Below, one piece after another: positions 24,299 to 34,517 of a DNA stretch of 64,000 nt. Both the position numbers and the translations under genes were made by a program. The stretch comes from Microbacterium croceum (lineage in GTDB: Bacteria > Actinomycetota > Actinomycetes > Actinomycetales > Microbacteriaceae): NCBI RefSeq assembly GCF_023091245.1, contig NZ_JAHWXN010000001.1:496001-560000 (forward strand), read 5' to 3'. The notes under the pieces were generated by a model, which saw only the letters and a program-made list of their open reading frames with translations, searched no databases and was not told the origin of the DNA. How positions within the stretch are numbered: the stretch's first letter is position 1; the number at the start of each line of letters is the position of its first letter.

Positions 24299-25795
24299 AT
24301 GAGAAGAACCCGCATCCTCGGCGCGCTCGGCGCCGTCGCCACGCTCGCCCTCGTGGCCGGCTGCGCGTCCGGCACGGGCGATGACACCACGGCGAGCGAA
24401 GACGCCACGATCTTCATCGGTTCGCTGTACGAGCCCAAAAACCTGAGCAACACCCAGGGCGGTGGCCAGGGCGTGACGGAGGCGCTCACCGGGAACGTCT
24501 ACGAAGGCCTGTACCGGCTCACGGACGACGGCGAGGTCGAGCCGCTGCTCGCCGAAGACGCCCAGGTCTCCGACGACGGCCTGACCTACACGATCACGCT
24601 GCGCGACGATGTGACCTTCCACTCGGGCGACCCGCTCACCTCCGCCGACGTGAAGTCGAGCATCGAGGCCGTCACCGCCGAAGACTCGGTGTCGGCTCGC
24701 AAGTCGAGCTTCTCGACGATCGCCGACATCGCGACCCCCGACGACCAGACCGTCGTGTTCACGCTGTCGCAGCGGTCGATCTCGTTCCTCTACAACCTCA
24801 GCTACGTGTGGATCGTCAACGATGAAGCGGGTGACATCACCGCCGCGGAGGATGGCACCGGCCCCTATACGCTCGACGAGTGGAAGAAGGGCTCGACCCT
24901 CACCCTCGAGCGCTGGGACGACTACTGGGGCGAGCCGGCCAAGAACGGCGAGGTCGTCTACACGTACTTCACCGACGCGACGGCCGAGAACAACGCCCTG
25001 CTCACCGGCGAGATCGATGTGATCACCAGCGTGCAGAGCCCCGACTCGCTCTCGCAGTTCGACAACGACGACTACGTGATCAGCGAAGGCACGTCGACCA
25101 CGAAGGAGCTGCTCGCGTTCAACGACCGGGTCGCCCCCTTCGACAACGTCCTGGTGCGCAAGGCGATCTACTCGGCCATCGACACGAAGAAGCTCCTCGA
25201 GTCGATCTGGGGCGACTACGGCACGCTGATCGGTTCCATGGTTCCGCCGACCGATCCCTGGTACGAGGACCTCACGAGCGTGAACCCGTACGACATCGAC
25301 CTGTCGAAGGACCTGCTCGCGCAGGCCGGGTACGCCGACGGCTTCACGTTCACGCTCGACACCCCGAGCTACGACCCGCACCCCGCCGTGGCGGAGTTCC
25401 TGCAGTCGCAGCTCGCCGAGGTCGGCATCACGGTCGAGATCAACACGATCAGCGCCGACGAGTGGTACACCAAGGTGTTCAAGGAGCAGGACTTCGAGGC
25501 CACTCTCCAGGAGCACGTGAACGACCGTGACGTCGTCTGGTACGGCAACCCCGACTTCTACTGGGGTTACGACGACGCCGACGTGCAGAAGTGGGTCGCC
25601 GAGGCCGAGCAGGCAGCGACGACGGATGAGCAGACCGCCCTTCTGAAGCAGGTCAACGAGAAGATCGCCGCGGATGCCGCGAGCGTATGGTTGTACCTGT
25701 ACCCGCAGATCGTGGTCGCCTCGAGTGACCTCAGCGGGTACCCGGTCAACGGCCTGAACTCGCAGTTCTTCGCCTACGACATCGTCAAGTCCTGA
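24299..25795 (+). CDS. ABC transporter substrate-binding lipoprotein, family 5 (peptide/nickel/opine type)
   Basis: This 498-residue lipoprotein has an MRRTR n-region, a hydrophobic core and the lipobox VAGC near residue 22. The family 5 signature is clear (YEGLYRLTDDGEVEPLLAED, then YTITLRDDVTFHSGDPLTSADVKSS). ATG 24299 has a GGAG site upstream. It is followed after 4 bases by a perfect 14-bp hairpin, then by permease and ATPase genes. It should deliver a peptide-like or other small ligand to that importer. Confidence 0.92.
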   Translation: MRRTRILGALGAVATLALVAGCASGTGDDTTASEDATIFIGSLYEPKNLSNTQGGGQGVTEALTGNVYEGLYRLTDDGEVEPLLAEDAQVSDDGLTYTITLRDDVTFHSGDPLTSADVKSSIEAVTAEDSVSARKSSFSTIADIATPDDQTVVFTLSQRSISFLYNLSYVWIVNDEAGDITAAEDGTGPYTLDEWKKGSTLTLERWDDYWGEPAKNGEVVYTYFTDATAENNALLTGEIDVITSVQSPDSLSQFDNDDYVISEGTSTTKELLAFNDRVAPFDNVLVRKAIYSAIDTKKLLESIWGDYGTLIGSMVPPTDPWYEDLTSVNPYDIDLSKDLLAQAGYADGFTFTLDTPSYDPHPAVAEFLQSQLAEVGITVEINTISADEWYTKVFKEQDFEATLQEHVNDRDVVWYGNPDFYWGYDDADVQKWVAEAEQAATTDEQTALLKQVNEKIAADAASVWLYLYPQIVVASSDLSGYPVNGLNSQFFAYDIVKS

Positions 25796-25799
25796 CGTG

Positions 25800-25832
25800 C
25801 GAGGGGGATGCCGCGCGTCGGCATCCCCCTCG
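25800..25832 (+). promoter_or_regulatory. Perfect 14-bp intercistronic stem-loop
   Basis: cgagggggatgccg (25800-25813) pairs perfectly with cggcatccccctcg (25819-25832), loop 5 nt. It lies just behind the binding-protein stop codon and 15 bases before the permease start. Like the hairpin at 3755-3784 it should favour binding-protein mRNA over the rest of the operon. Confidence 0.8.
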
Positions 25833-25847
25833 TCATCCTGAGAAGCC

Positions 25848-26810
25848 ATGCTCGCCTACCTGCTGCGCCGCCTCGCCTTCCTCGTGGTGTCGCTGATCGT
25901 CGCGATGATCGCGATCTTCGTGCTGCTGCGCCTGCTCCCCGGCGACCCGGCGAACGCCCTGCTGTCCGTGAACGCCACTCCCGAGCAGATCGCGGCCGCC
26001 CGCGAACAGGTCGGCTCCGATCAGCCTCTCCCGCAGCAGTTCACGACCTGGGCGGGACAGCTGCTGCGCTTCGACCTCGGCGAGTCGTTCCTGAGCGGTC
26101 GTGCGGTCGGACCCGACATCGCGGACCGCCTGACCGTGACCCTTCCGCTCACTCTCATCGCCTTCACCGTCGCACTGCTCGTCTCGCTCGTGATCGGCAT
26201 CACCGCCGCGGTGAAGTCCGACCGCTGGTACGGCATCGCGCTCTCGGGTTTCGCGCAGCTCGGCGTCGCCGTCCCCGTCTTCTGGGTCGGCGTCGTGCTC
26301 GTGTGGGTGTTCGCACTCGGACTCGGCCTCCTGCCCTCTGGCGGCTTCCCTCGCGATGACTGGGAGGATCCGGCCGACGCATTGCGCTCGCTCGCGCTCC
26401 CGGTGATCACGATCGTGATCGTCATGAGCGCCTCACTCAGCCGTTACGTCCGCTCGGCCACTCTCGACGTGATCGGCAGCGACTACCTCCGCACCGCCCG
26501 CGCCGGCGGATCCGGCACCGCCGAGGCTCTCCTGCGTCACGGCGTACGCAACGGCGCGGTGCCCGTGGTGGCGGTCCTCGGCATCGAGCTGTCCACGACT
26601 CTGCTCGGCGCGGTCGTCGTCGAGAGCGTCTTCACTCTTCCCGGACTCGGGAGTCTGCTGCTGTCGGCCATCGAGCAGCACGACTTCCAGGTCATCCAGG
26701 GTGTCCTCGTCATCAGCACGCTGTTCGTGCTGATGGTCGGGTTCGCCGCCGACATCGTGCAGCGCCTGATCGATCCGCGTCTGCGCACGAGCGTCTCGGG
26801 GAATCGATGA
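25848..26810 (+). CDS. Peptide-type ABC transporter permease (DppB type)
   Basis: This 320-residue membrane protein has the N-terminal helix LLRRLAFLVVSLIVAMIAIF, then LLPGDPANALL, the conserved DYLRTARAGG loop and the ending LIDPRLRT. Six helices are expected. The GAGAAG before ATG 25848 is a weak ribosome-binding site, and translation follows the intercistronic hairpin. Its stop overlaps the next gene. Confidence 0.93.
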   Translation: MLAYLLRRLAFLVVSLIVAMIAIFVLLRLLPGDPANALLSVNATPEQIAAAREQVGSDQPLPQQFTTWAGQLLRFDLGESFLSGRAVGPDIADRLTVTLPLTLIAFTVALLVSLVIGITAAVKSDRWYGIALSGFAQLGVAVPVFWVGVVLVWVFALGLGLLPSGGFPRDDWEDPADALRSLALPVITIVIVMSASLSRYVRSATLDVIGSDYLRTARAGGSGTAEALLRHGVRNGAVPVVAVLGIELSTTLLGAVVVESVFTLPGLGSLLLSAIEQHDFQVIQGVLVISTLFVLMVGFAADIVQRLIDPRLRTSVSGNR

Positions 26811-27667
26811 GCCGCGTCGCCGAACAACTGATCACCGGATCCGTGCCCGTGCGGCGGCGGCCGAAGGCGACCCTGCTGATCGGGCTCGTCCTCACGGGTG
26901 CGATCGTGCTCATCGCCCTGGTCTCGCTGTTCTGGCTGCCGTATCCGCTCGCCGACACCAGCGGCAGCCGCCTCGAGGGACCGAGCGCGCTGCACCTGCT
27001 CGGCACGGATCGGCTCGGACGCGACCTGCTCTCCCAGCTGATGTGGGGCGCGCGGATCGCCCTCATCGTCGGCACCTGCGCGGTCGCGATCGCCGCGGTG
27101 CTGGGCACGATCGTCGGCCTGATCGCCGCGTTCTCCCGACCGTGGGTCGACGACACGCTCTCGGCAGGACTCGACGTCGTGATCGCCTTTCCCGTGCTGC
27201 TGTTGGCGATGCTGGTCGTCGCCATCCAGGGCGCGTCACTGTGGTCGGCCGTGCTCGCGATCGGTCTCGCGATGTCGGCGGTGGTCGCGCGGCTCACGCG
27301 CATCCTCGCTCGTCGTGTGCTGCAGGAGCAGTTCGTCACAGCCGCCCGCACGAGCGGCACGAGCGTGCTCGGCATCGTCTTCCAGCACGTGCTGCCGAAC
27401 ATCGCGCCGACCCTCGCCGTGAGTCTCGCGCTGCAGTTCGGTGCCGCCGTGCTCGCGGAGGCGAGCCTGTCGTACCTGGGTCTGGGCGCTCCCCCGCCCA
27501 ACGCATCGTGGGGCCGGATGCTGCAGGAGGCACAGGGCACCGTGCTCACCGCTCCTGTGGGTGCGATCGCTCCCGGTGTCGCGATCATCGCGCTCGTGCT
27601 CGGCGTGAACTTCCTCGCCGACGGACTGCGCGACCTGGCCGACCCGACCCGCAGGAGGAGTCGATGA
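26807..27667 (+). CDS. Peptide-type ABC transporter permease (DppC type)
   Basis: This 286-residue membrane protein has a leading helix near residues 25-48, the LLGTDRLGRDLLSQLMWGAR motif diagnostic of DppC, five more helices and the GLGAPPPNASWGRML segment typical of the family's last loop. ATG 26807 overlaps the preceding stop. It pairs with the DppB-type subunit. Confidence 0.93.
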   Translation: MSRVAEQLITGSVPVRRRPKATLLIGLVLTGAIVLIALVSLFWLPYPLADTSGSRLEGPSALHLLGTDRLGRDLLSQLMWGARIALIVGTCAVAIAAVLGTIVGLIAAFSRPWVDDTLSAGLDVVIAFPVLLLAMLVVAIQGASLWSAVLAIGLAMSAVVARLTRILARRVLQEQFVTAARTSGTSVLGIVFQHVLPNIAPTLAVSLALQFGAAVLAEASLSYLGLGAPPPNASWGRMLQEAQGTVLTAPVGAIAPGVAIIALVLGVNFLADGLRDLADPTRRRSR

Positions 27668-28461
27668 GCCTTCTCGACGTCGCCGGCCTCTCGGTGCGCT
27701 CGGCATCCCACGCTCTCGTGCGCGAGGTCTCGTTCTCGCTCGCAGCCGGAGAGCGTCTCGGCCTGATCGGCGAATCCGGTTCCGGCAAGTCGCTCACCTC
27801 GCTCGCGGTGACCGGTCTGCTGCCGGATTCGCTCTCGGCGTCGGGCTCGGTGCTGCTCGACGGCCACCAGGTGATCGGAGCCCGGGATGCCGATCTGCGA
27901 CCACTGCGCGGACCCGTCGCGCAGATCGTGTTCCAGGAGCCACTGACCGCGCTCGACCCGCTGATGCGGGTGGGGCGTCAGATCGCCGAACCGCTGCGCC
28001 GCCACCTCGGGCTGCGCGGTCAGGAACTGCGCGCCGCGATCGCCGCTGCGCTCGACGAGGTCGCGCTCTCCGATCCGCGCATCTCGCGCGCGTACCCGCA
28101 CGAGCTATCGGGTGGCCAGCGACAGCGGGTGGCGATCGCGATCGCCCTCGCGGCCCGCCCGCAGCTGCTCATCGCGGACGAGCCGACCACCGCGCTCGAC
28201 GTCACCGTGCAGGACAGCGTGCTCACTCTTCTCGAGCGCCTGGTCGCAGAGCGCGGCATGGCGCTGCTGTTCATCAGCCACGACCTGGCCGTGGTCTCGA
28301 GCATGGTGGATCGCATCGTCGTGCTGCGCGACGGGCTCGTCGTCGAGGCGGGGCCGGTGGCGCAGGTGCTGCAGGAGCCGGCCGAGCCGTACACGCGGAT
28401 GCTGGTCGACAGCGCCCGTGCGCTCGATGCGTTCCTCGACGCCGGGGAGGTCGGACCATGA
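27664..28461 (+). CDS. Peptide-type ABC transporter ATP-binding protein (DppD type)
   Basis: This 265-residue ATPase has Walker A GESGSGKS at about 39, signature LSGGQRQR, Walker B LLIADEPTTALD and the H-loop ISHDL. AGGAGG precedes ATG 27664, which overlaps the upstream stop (ATGA). It lacks the long C-terminal Cys-rich extension of enterobacterial DppD, as many actinobacterial versions do. Confidence 0.92.
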   Translation: MSLLDVAGLSVRSASHALVREVSFSLAAGERLGLIGESGSGKSLTSLAVTGLLPDSLSASGSVLLDGHQVIGARDADLRPLRGPVAQIVFQEPLTALDPLMRVGRQIAEPLRRHLGLRGQELRAAIAAALDEVALSDPRISRAYPHELSGGQRQRVAIAIALAARPQLLIADEPTTALDVTVQDSVLTLLERLVAERGMALLFISHDLAVVSSMVDRIVVLRDGLVVEAGPVAQVLQEPAEPYTRMLVDSARALDAFLDAGEVGP

Positions 28462-29213
28462 CGCTGCTCGAACTGCGCGCGGCCGGATTCTCCTATGGAT
28501 CGCGCCGCGTTCTCGACGACATCTCGCTGCGCATCGACGAGGGAGACTCGCTGGGCCTCGTCGGTGAGTCGGGGGCCGGAAAGTCGACGATCCTCCGGCT
28601 GATGCTCGGCCTCGCCGCCCCGCGTGAGGGACAGGTGCTGTTCGATGGCACCCCGCTCGCTCTGCGCGATCGCGCACAGATGCGTCGGTTCCGCGCGAGC
28701 GTGCAGCCGGTGTTCCAGGACCCGTATTCGTCTCTCGACCCCCGCCAACGCATCGACCGGATCATCGGCGAACCACTCCGTTCGCTGGGTCTGGCATCCG
28801 GCACCGATGCGCAACGCCGTATCGCCGAGGCGCTCGAGTCGGTCGGGCTGCCCGCCGACACCGCACGCCGGTACCCGCACGAGTTCTCCGGAGGACAGCG
28901 TCAGCGCATCGCGATCGCGCGCGCCGTGGTCTCGCGCCCCCGCGTGCTGCTGGCCGACGAGCCGGTCAGCGCCCTCGACGTCACCACGCGCGTGCAGGTG
29001 CTCGAGCTGCTCGACCGGCTGCGCCGCGAGAACGGCCTGTCGCTCGTGATGGTGTCGCACGACCTGACAGCGATCGCCTCGGCCTGCGACCGCACCGTCG
29101 TGCTGCAGCACGGTCGTGTCGTCGAGCAGGGGGCCACGGCGGCCGTGCTCCATGCCCCGCAGCAGCCTTATACGCGCGCGCTCGTCGACGCCGTTCCGCG
29201 GCTGCCGCGCTGA
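28458..29213 (+). CDS. Peptide-type ABC transporter ATP-binding protein (DppF type)
   Basis: This 251-residue ATPase has Walker A GESGAGKST at about 38, VFQDPYSSLDPRQR, signature FSGGQRQR, Walker B LLADEPVSALD and SHDLTAI. It ends with the short QQPYTRALVDAVPRL tail. ATG 28458 overlaps the DppD stop. It is the last gene of the DUF1684-binding protein-DppBCDF operon. A weak hairpin (caccc/gggtg, near 29253-29268, followed by TTTCT) could terminate it. Confidence 0.92.
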   Translation: MTLLELRAAGFSYGSRRVLDDISLRIDEGDSLGLVGESGAGKSTILRLMLGLAAPREGQVLFDGTPLALRDRAQMRRFRASVQPVFQDPYSSLDPRQRIDRIIGEPLRSLGLASGTDAQRRIAEALESVGLPADTARRYPHEFSGGQRQRIAIARAVVSRPRVLLADEPVSALDVTTRVQVLELLDRLRRENGLSLVMVSHDLTAIASACDRTVVLQHGRVVEQGATAAVLHAPQQPYTRALVDAVPRLPR

Positions 29214-29311
29214 GACCGCGACACATCCCCCGCCGAAGCGAACAAGTCACCCCATATCGGGTGTTTCTGGCCATCGGATAGCCGGGATTCTGGCCACTCT
29301 TGGACCGTCGT

Positions 29312-29713
29312 TCACGCCGACGGCGCGGAGAGCCCGAAGTACGCGAGCTCCGCGTCGTTCAGCATCCGGGACCGGATCAGGAACCGCATCCCCGTCGGCC
29401 CCTCGACCGAGAAGCCGGCCCCCCGACCCGGCACCACGTCGATCGTGAGGTGCGTGTACTTCCAGTACTCGAACTGCGACTCCGACATGAACACCTCGAC
29501 GGGTGCCTCCAGCCCCACGTCGAGCGCACCGAGCAGCACATCGCCGGGCCCCGTGATGAACATGCCCACGGGGTAGCACATGGGCGACGAGCCGTCACAG
29601 CATCCGCCCGACTGATGGAACATGAGCGGTCCGTGCTGCACGGTCAGATCACGCACGAGGGATGCCGCCGCATCCGTCACGTCCACGCGCTGGTAGGTGC
29701 CGATGCTGACCAT
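29312..29713 (-). CDS. DUF779 family protein
   Basis: This 133-residue soluble protein is a clear DUF779 member: LMFHQSGGCCDGSSPMC near residues 31-47 has three conserved cysteines and a His that could bind metal, followed by PVGMF and WKYTHLTIDVVPGRG. The family is nearly always found beside an aldehyde dehydrogenase of the exaC/acetaldehyde type, as here (29780-31330). Its biochemical role is unknown. It is the second gene of the pair, separated by a strong hairpin, and should be expressed with the dehydrogenase. Confidence 0.92.
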   Translation of the reverse strand: MVSIGTYQRVDVTDAAASLVRDLTVQHGPLMFHQSGGCCDGSSPMCYPVGMFITGPGDVLLGALDVGLEAPVEVFMSESQFEYWKYTHLTIDVVPGRGAGFSVEGPTGMRFLIRSRMLNDAELAYFGLSAPSA

Positions 29714-29737
29714 GACTGCCGCCTTCCGGGAAGGGAG

Positions 29738-29771
29738 CCGGGCGGACGCTGAGAATGCAGCGTCCGCCCGG
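29738..29771 (-). promoter_or_regulatory. Perfect 14-bp intercistronic stem-loop
   Basis: ccgggcggacgctg (29738-29751) pairs perfectly with 29758-29771 across a 6-nt loop, directly after the aldehyde dehydrogenase stop and before the DUF779 start. It probably attenuates transcription into DUF779 or protects the dehydrogenase mRNA. Confidence 0.8.
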
Positions 29772-29779
29772 GGATGAAC

Positions 29780-31330
<1,551 letters not shown>

Positions 31331-31395
31331 CGTGACTCCTTCGACCGGCCGCGCGTCGGTGCTGCGGCGTGTCCTCCGAAGGTAGGTCGCGGGAG

Positions 31396-31429
31396 GTTGC
31401 ACCCGGGTGCGCAACGTTGCAAGCAGTTG
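31396..31429. promoter_or_regulatory. Cluster of GTTGC/GCAAC palindromes upstream of aldehyde dehydrogenase
   Basis: Between the regulator stop and the dehydrogenase start lie gcacccgggtgc (31399-31410, perfect palindrome) and gcaacgttgc (31411-31420, perfect), with further gttgc at 31396-31400 and 31425-31429. The spacing suggests binding sites for a dimeric regulator, most simply the adjacent GAF-domain protein. Confidence 0.6.
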
Positions 31430-31444
31430 CAGTCGGTCCCGGCG

Positions 31445-32767
31445 CTACTCGGCTCGCTCGATGCGGGCGACCAGGCTGGCGCGCTTCGGCGACCGGGCGG
31501 GCAGCATCTCGAGCGCCAGGCGCAGGATCTCGACGTCAGCCTGCCCCTCGGGGATCTCGGCATAGGCCAGCAGCACATCCAGGCTCGCCTCCGACAGCAT
31601 CGCCTCTCGAAGACCGGCGCGCACCGACTCACGGAACTCCTCGACGCCGGGTGAGGTCGATTCCGGCAGCACGGGTCCGCGGTAGGCCGTCAGCGCCACG
31701 CGGTGCGCTCCGCGGTCGAGCAGCGAGAGCACATCGTGCGCATCGGTGTCGAGCGGCAGCGGCAGCCGATAGGGACGCGATTCGGGCACCAGGTCGGGGG
31801 CCGCGCGCTCGAGCACCTTGCGCAACCGCACCATCTCGGGGCGCAGAGTGTCGGGAGAGACCCCGGGGCCGTAGACCAGCTCGCACAGACGCTCGGCCGA
31901 GAGTCCCTGCCGGTGCACCGCGAGCATCAGCAGGATGGCGGCGTGCCGGGCGCTGAGCTCGATCATCGACTCCTCGTGCGCGGACTCGGTCTCGAGCCGC
32001 GCCCGATCGCGCCCCAGCACGTGCAGCGTCGCCCGGGCGGTGGCGCGGGTGCGGGAGGCCGCCGCATGAGGGCGAGACGGCGTCTCGGCCCGTGAGCGCA
32101 GCCGTGCCACCAGAAGCTCGGATTCCACGGCGCGAGCGGTCGCATCGACCAGGAGTCGGGCCTGCGGGCTGACGACCTCTGAACCGCCGGTGATGTCGAT
32201 CACGCCGAGCACGCGCTTCGTCTCGGGGTCCCGCACCGGAGCCGCCGAGCACGACCACGGGTGCACGAGCCGGTTGTAGTGCTCGGCACCGCGGATCTGC
32301 ACTGACTGACCGAGTGCGAGGGCGGTGCCGGGGGCGGTCGTGCCGACGGCGTCCTCCGCCCAGTTCGCGCCGGCGACGAACCCCATCCCGTCGGTGAGGG
32401 ACTGCAGCTGCCGGTCGCCCTCGATCCACAGCAGGCGCCCGGCCTGGTCGCCGACCGCGATGACGACCCCGTTGTCTTCGGCGTCGCCCGGCAGCAACAG
32501 CGCCCGGATCATGTCCATCGCGGAGGCCAGGGGATGAGCGAGGCGATAGGTCTCGAGCTCCTCGCTCACGAGCTCGATCACGGGCGCGGCCTCGGGGCCG
32601 ACGCGACGACGCCACGACCGCTCCCATGACTCCCGCACGAGAGGGCGCACGTGCGCGAGACGCTGGTCGTCGAGGTTGCCCGCCAGCAACTCCTCGTGCG
32701 CACGCTCGATGAGGAGACGGGAGGTCGCAGGCTGGACGTCCCGGGAGTCGTGCCACAAGGCAGACAC
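31445..32767 (-). CDS. GAF-domain transcriptional regulator, AcoR-like N-terminus with a winged-helix C-terminus
   Basis: This 440-residue protein starts at GTG 32767 with GGAGA upstream. Residues about 15-80 (RPLVRESWERSWRR, then ASAMDMIRALLLP) match the N-terminal part of AcoR-type activators. A GAF domain follows (about 95-210; VIAVGDQAGRLLWIEGD, GVIDITGG). The usual sigma-54-interacting AAA+ domain is absent. The C-terminal part (about 275-340; SARHAAILLMLAVHRQGLSA, LRPEMVRLRKVL) resembles a winged helix. It probably controls the neighbouring aldehyde dehydrogenase gene. Confidence 0.82.
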   Translation of the reverse strand: MSALWHDSRDVQPATSRLLIERAHEELLAGNLDDQRLAHVRPLVRESWERSWRRRVGPEAAPVIELVSEELETYRLAHPLASAMDMIRALLLPGDAEDNGVVIAVGDQAGRLLWIEGDRQLQSLTDGMGFVAGANWAEDAVGTTAPGTALALGQSVQIRGAEHYNRLVHPWSCSAAPVRDPETKRVLGVIDITGGSEVVSPQARLLVDATARAVESELLVARLRSRAETPSRPHAAASRTRATARATLHVLGRDRARLETESAHEESMIELSARHAAILLMLAVHRQGLSAERLCELVYGPGVSPDTLRPEMVRLRKVLERAAPDLVPESRPYRLPLPLDTDAHDVLSLLDRGAHRVALTAYRGPVLPESTSPGVEEFRESVRAGLREAMLSEASLDVLLAYAEIPEGQADVEILRLALEMLPARSPKRASLVARIERAE

Positions 32768-32954
32768 GGCAGTCTCCGATCATCAGCGGTGGAGCGTCCT
32801 GCCAGTGTACGACGCTGACGCGGCGAGGCACAGAGCGCGGATCACCCGATCGGCGTCGAATCCGCAGCACCCCGGAAGTGAGGGAAACCGCGATGCTGCG
32901 TTGCGTCCGAATCGGTCGCAGCACTAGACCAGCAAGAGCAGGGTCGGAGGGGAT

Positions 32955-34517
32955 GTGCAGACGGGGTCATCGGCGATCCGCGCCGATCGTAGACACCGTG
33001 GCGCGAGGAGGATGTCGCGCAGAGCCGTGCTCCTCGCGCAGACGTTCGTCTTCGCGATCCTTCTCGCCGTCACGCTGGTGGGCGCTCTGACGTTCGCGGG
33101 TGCCGAGAACGAGCGCGGCGTCCTCGGCATGCTGAAGCGTCCGGTCGCCGATGAGATCGCCGATCGCGTGCTCAGCGGAGACTCCCGCCCGCTGGGACGA
33201 CCGCTGTCCCTGTACGCCGTCGTCGATGCCACCGGCGACATCATCGCGGCGGAGGGTCCTGACGGCGAGGGAGCGATCGGGCGACACGTGGACGGGCTCG
33301 GCAACGAGCCGGGGGCATCGACCGGACCGGGATTCTCGTTTCCGCTCGCACGCGGAGGCTGGTTGTTCGTCGAGATCGATCAGCGCTGGCTCGGCAGTCG
33401 GGTGATGGGCATCGCCCTGCCCGTCTCGCTCTTGATCATCGGGGCGGCCGCGCCCTCCTTCATCCTGCTGCGTGTGCTGTCGGTGCGCATGACTCGCGCG
33501 GCGTACCGCATGGAGCCGGAGCAGGTCGACCAGATCGTGCGCGAAAGGGCGACGCTGCTGGAGAGCATCGCCGACGCGGCGATCGGGATCGACAAGGACG
33601 GCGGGCTCCTGTGGTTCAATCGCGCGGCCGAGGACCTCCTCGCCGTGACGCACGCCGACATCGGCCGGAGCGCGGAGGAGGTGCTCTCGACCGCGAGCGG
33701 CGGCAACGGCGGTCACGCGCTCGACGCTCATCTGATCCAGATCGGTGACCGCGTGCTGATGCTGTCATCCGATCTCACGCTCTCGCACGCCGCGGGCGAG
33801 AGCCGGCTGGTCATGCTCAGGGACTACTCACGTGATGCCTCGCTCCTGCGCGAGCTGGACGGAGCGCAGAGTCATATCGATGCGCTGCGCTCGCGCGGAC
33901 ACGAGTTCGCCAACACCTTGCACATCATCGAGGGACTGCTGGAGATGAAGGAGCCGGATCGCGCGCTGGATTTCGTTCGAGCCGGTGGGGTGTCCGGGGA
34001 GTTCGGCATGCCTGCGGACGGGATCGAGGACCCGAGTGTGCGCGCACTCGTCTACGCGCACCGGGCTCGCGCACGCGAACGCGGCATCGAGCTCGTCGTC
34101 GCGCCCGGTGCCGCTCTGCCCGACCTCGCGGGCGCGGAACCGCTGTTCACAGAGGCCGGCCTGCTGGTCGTGGGCAACTTCCTCTCCAATGCCGTCGAGA
34201 GCTGCGAGGTGGATGACCGGGTGCGCCTGAGCATCCGTTCTCAGCCCGCGGGCGATGGGCGTGGCCTCGAGGTGACGATCCAGGTCGACGACAGCGGGCC
34301 CGGGGTCCCGGAACATCTGAGGGGTCAGATCTTCGCGCTCGGCATGACGACGAAGACCGGTCGCGACGCGCGTGGATACGGTCTCGCGATCGTGCGAGGC
34401 GCCGTCACCCGGTTGGGCGGGTCATGCGTGTGCCGTCCGTCCGAACTGGGTGGCGCGCAGTTCGAGGCGCGACTCCCGGTGCCGGATTCCGACGAGTGGA
34501 GGTTCCCCGATGCCTGA
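32955..34517 (+). CDS. Sensor histidine kinase, CitA/DcuS family
   Basis: This 520-residue membrane kinase has TM1 near 26-48, an extracytoplasmic sensor region to about 150, TM2 near 153-178, a PAS domain (about 195-290), the family-specific H-box LRSRGHEFANTLHIIEGLLEM with the phospho-acceptor His 316, and a HATPase domain (NFLSNAVESC, DDSGPGVP, GYGLAIVRGAV). Kinases of this group sense citrate or C4-dicarboxylates. GTG 32955 has GGAGG upstream; ATG 33012 is the alternative. The gene overlaps the response regulator by 8 bases. No dicarboxylate transporter is adjacent, so the target is elsewhere. Confidence 0.92.
   Translation: MQTGSSAIRADRRHRGARRMSRRAVLLAQTFVFAILLAVTLVGALTFAGAENERGVLGMLKRPVADEIADRVLSGDSRPLGRPLSLYAVVDATGDIIAAEGPDGEGAIGRHVDGLGNEPGASTGPGFSFPLARGGWLFVEIDQRWLGSRVMGIALPVSLLIIGAAAPSFILLRVLSVRMTRAAYRMEPEQVDQIVRERATLLESIADAAIGIDKDGGLLWFNRAAEDLLAVTHADIGRSAEEVLSTASGGNGGHALDAHLIQIGDRVLMLSSDLTLSHAAGESRLVMLRDYSRDASLLRELDGAQSHIDALRSRGHEFANTLHIIEGLLEMKEPDRALDFVRAGGVSGEFGMPADGIEDPSVRALVYAHRARARERGIELVVAPGAALPDLAGAEPLFTEAGLLVVGNFLSNAVESCEVDDRVRLSIRSQPAGDGRGLEVTIQVDDSGPGVPEHLRGQIFALGMTTKTGRDARGYGLAIVRGAVTRLGGSCVCRPSELGGAQFEARLPVPDSDEWRFPDA

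Noticed and set aside
24155..25849. 564-codon minus-strand frame
   Set aside because: It mirrors the family 5 binding-protein gene and has no domain or start signal.
29214..29311. Possible terminator and a ttctggcca direct repeat in the gap after the DppF-type gene
   Set aside because: The stem is only 5 bp and the repeat only 9 bp, so I mention it with the gene but do not list it as a feature.
32891..32922. gctgcg/cgcagc inverted repeat in the promoter region of the CitA-type kinase
   Set aside because: The arms are only 6 bp with a 16-nt gap; too weak to call an operator.
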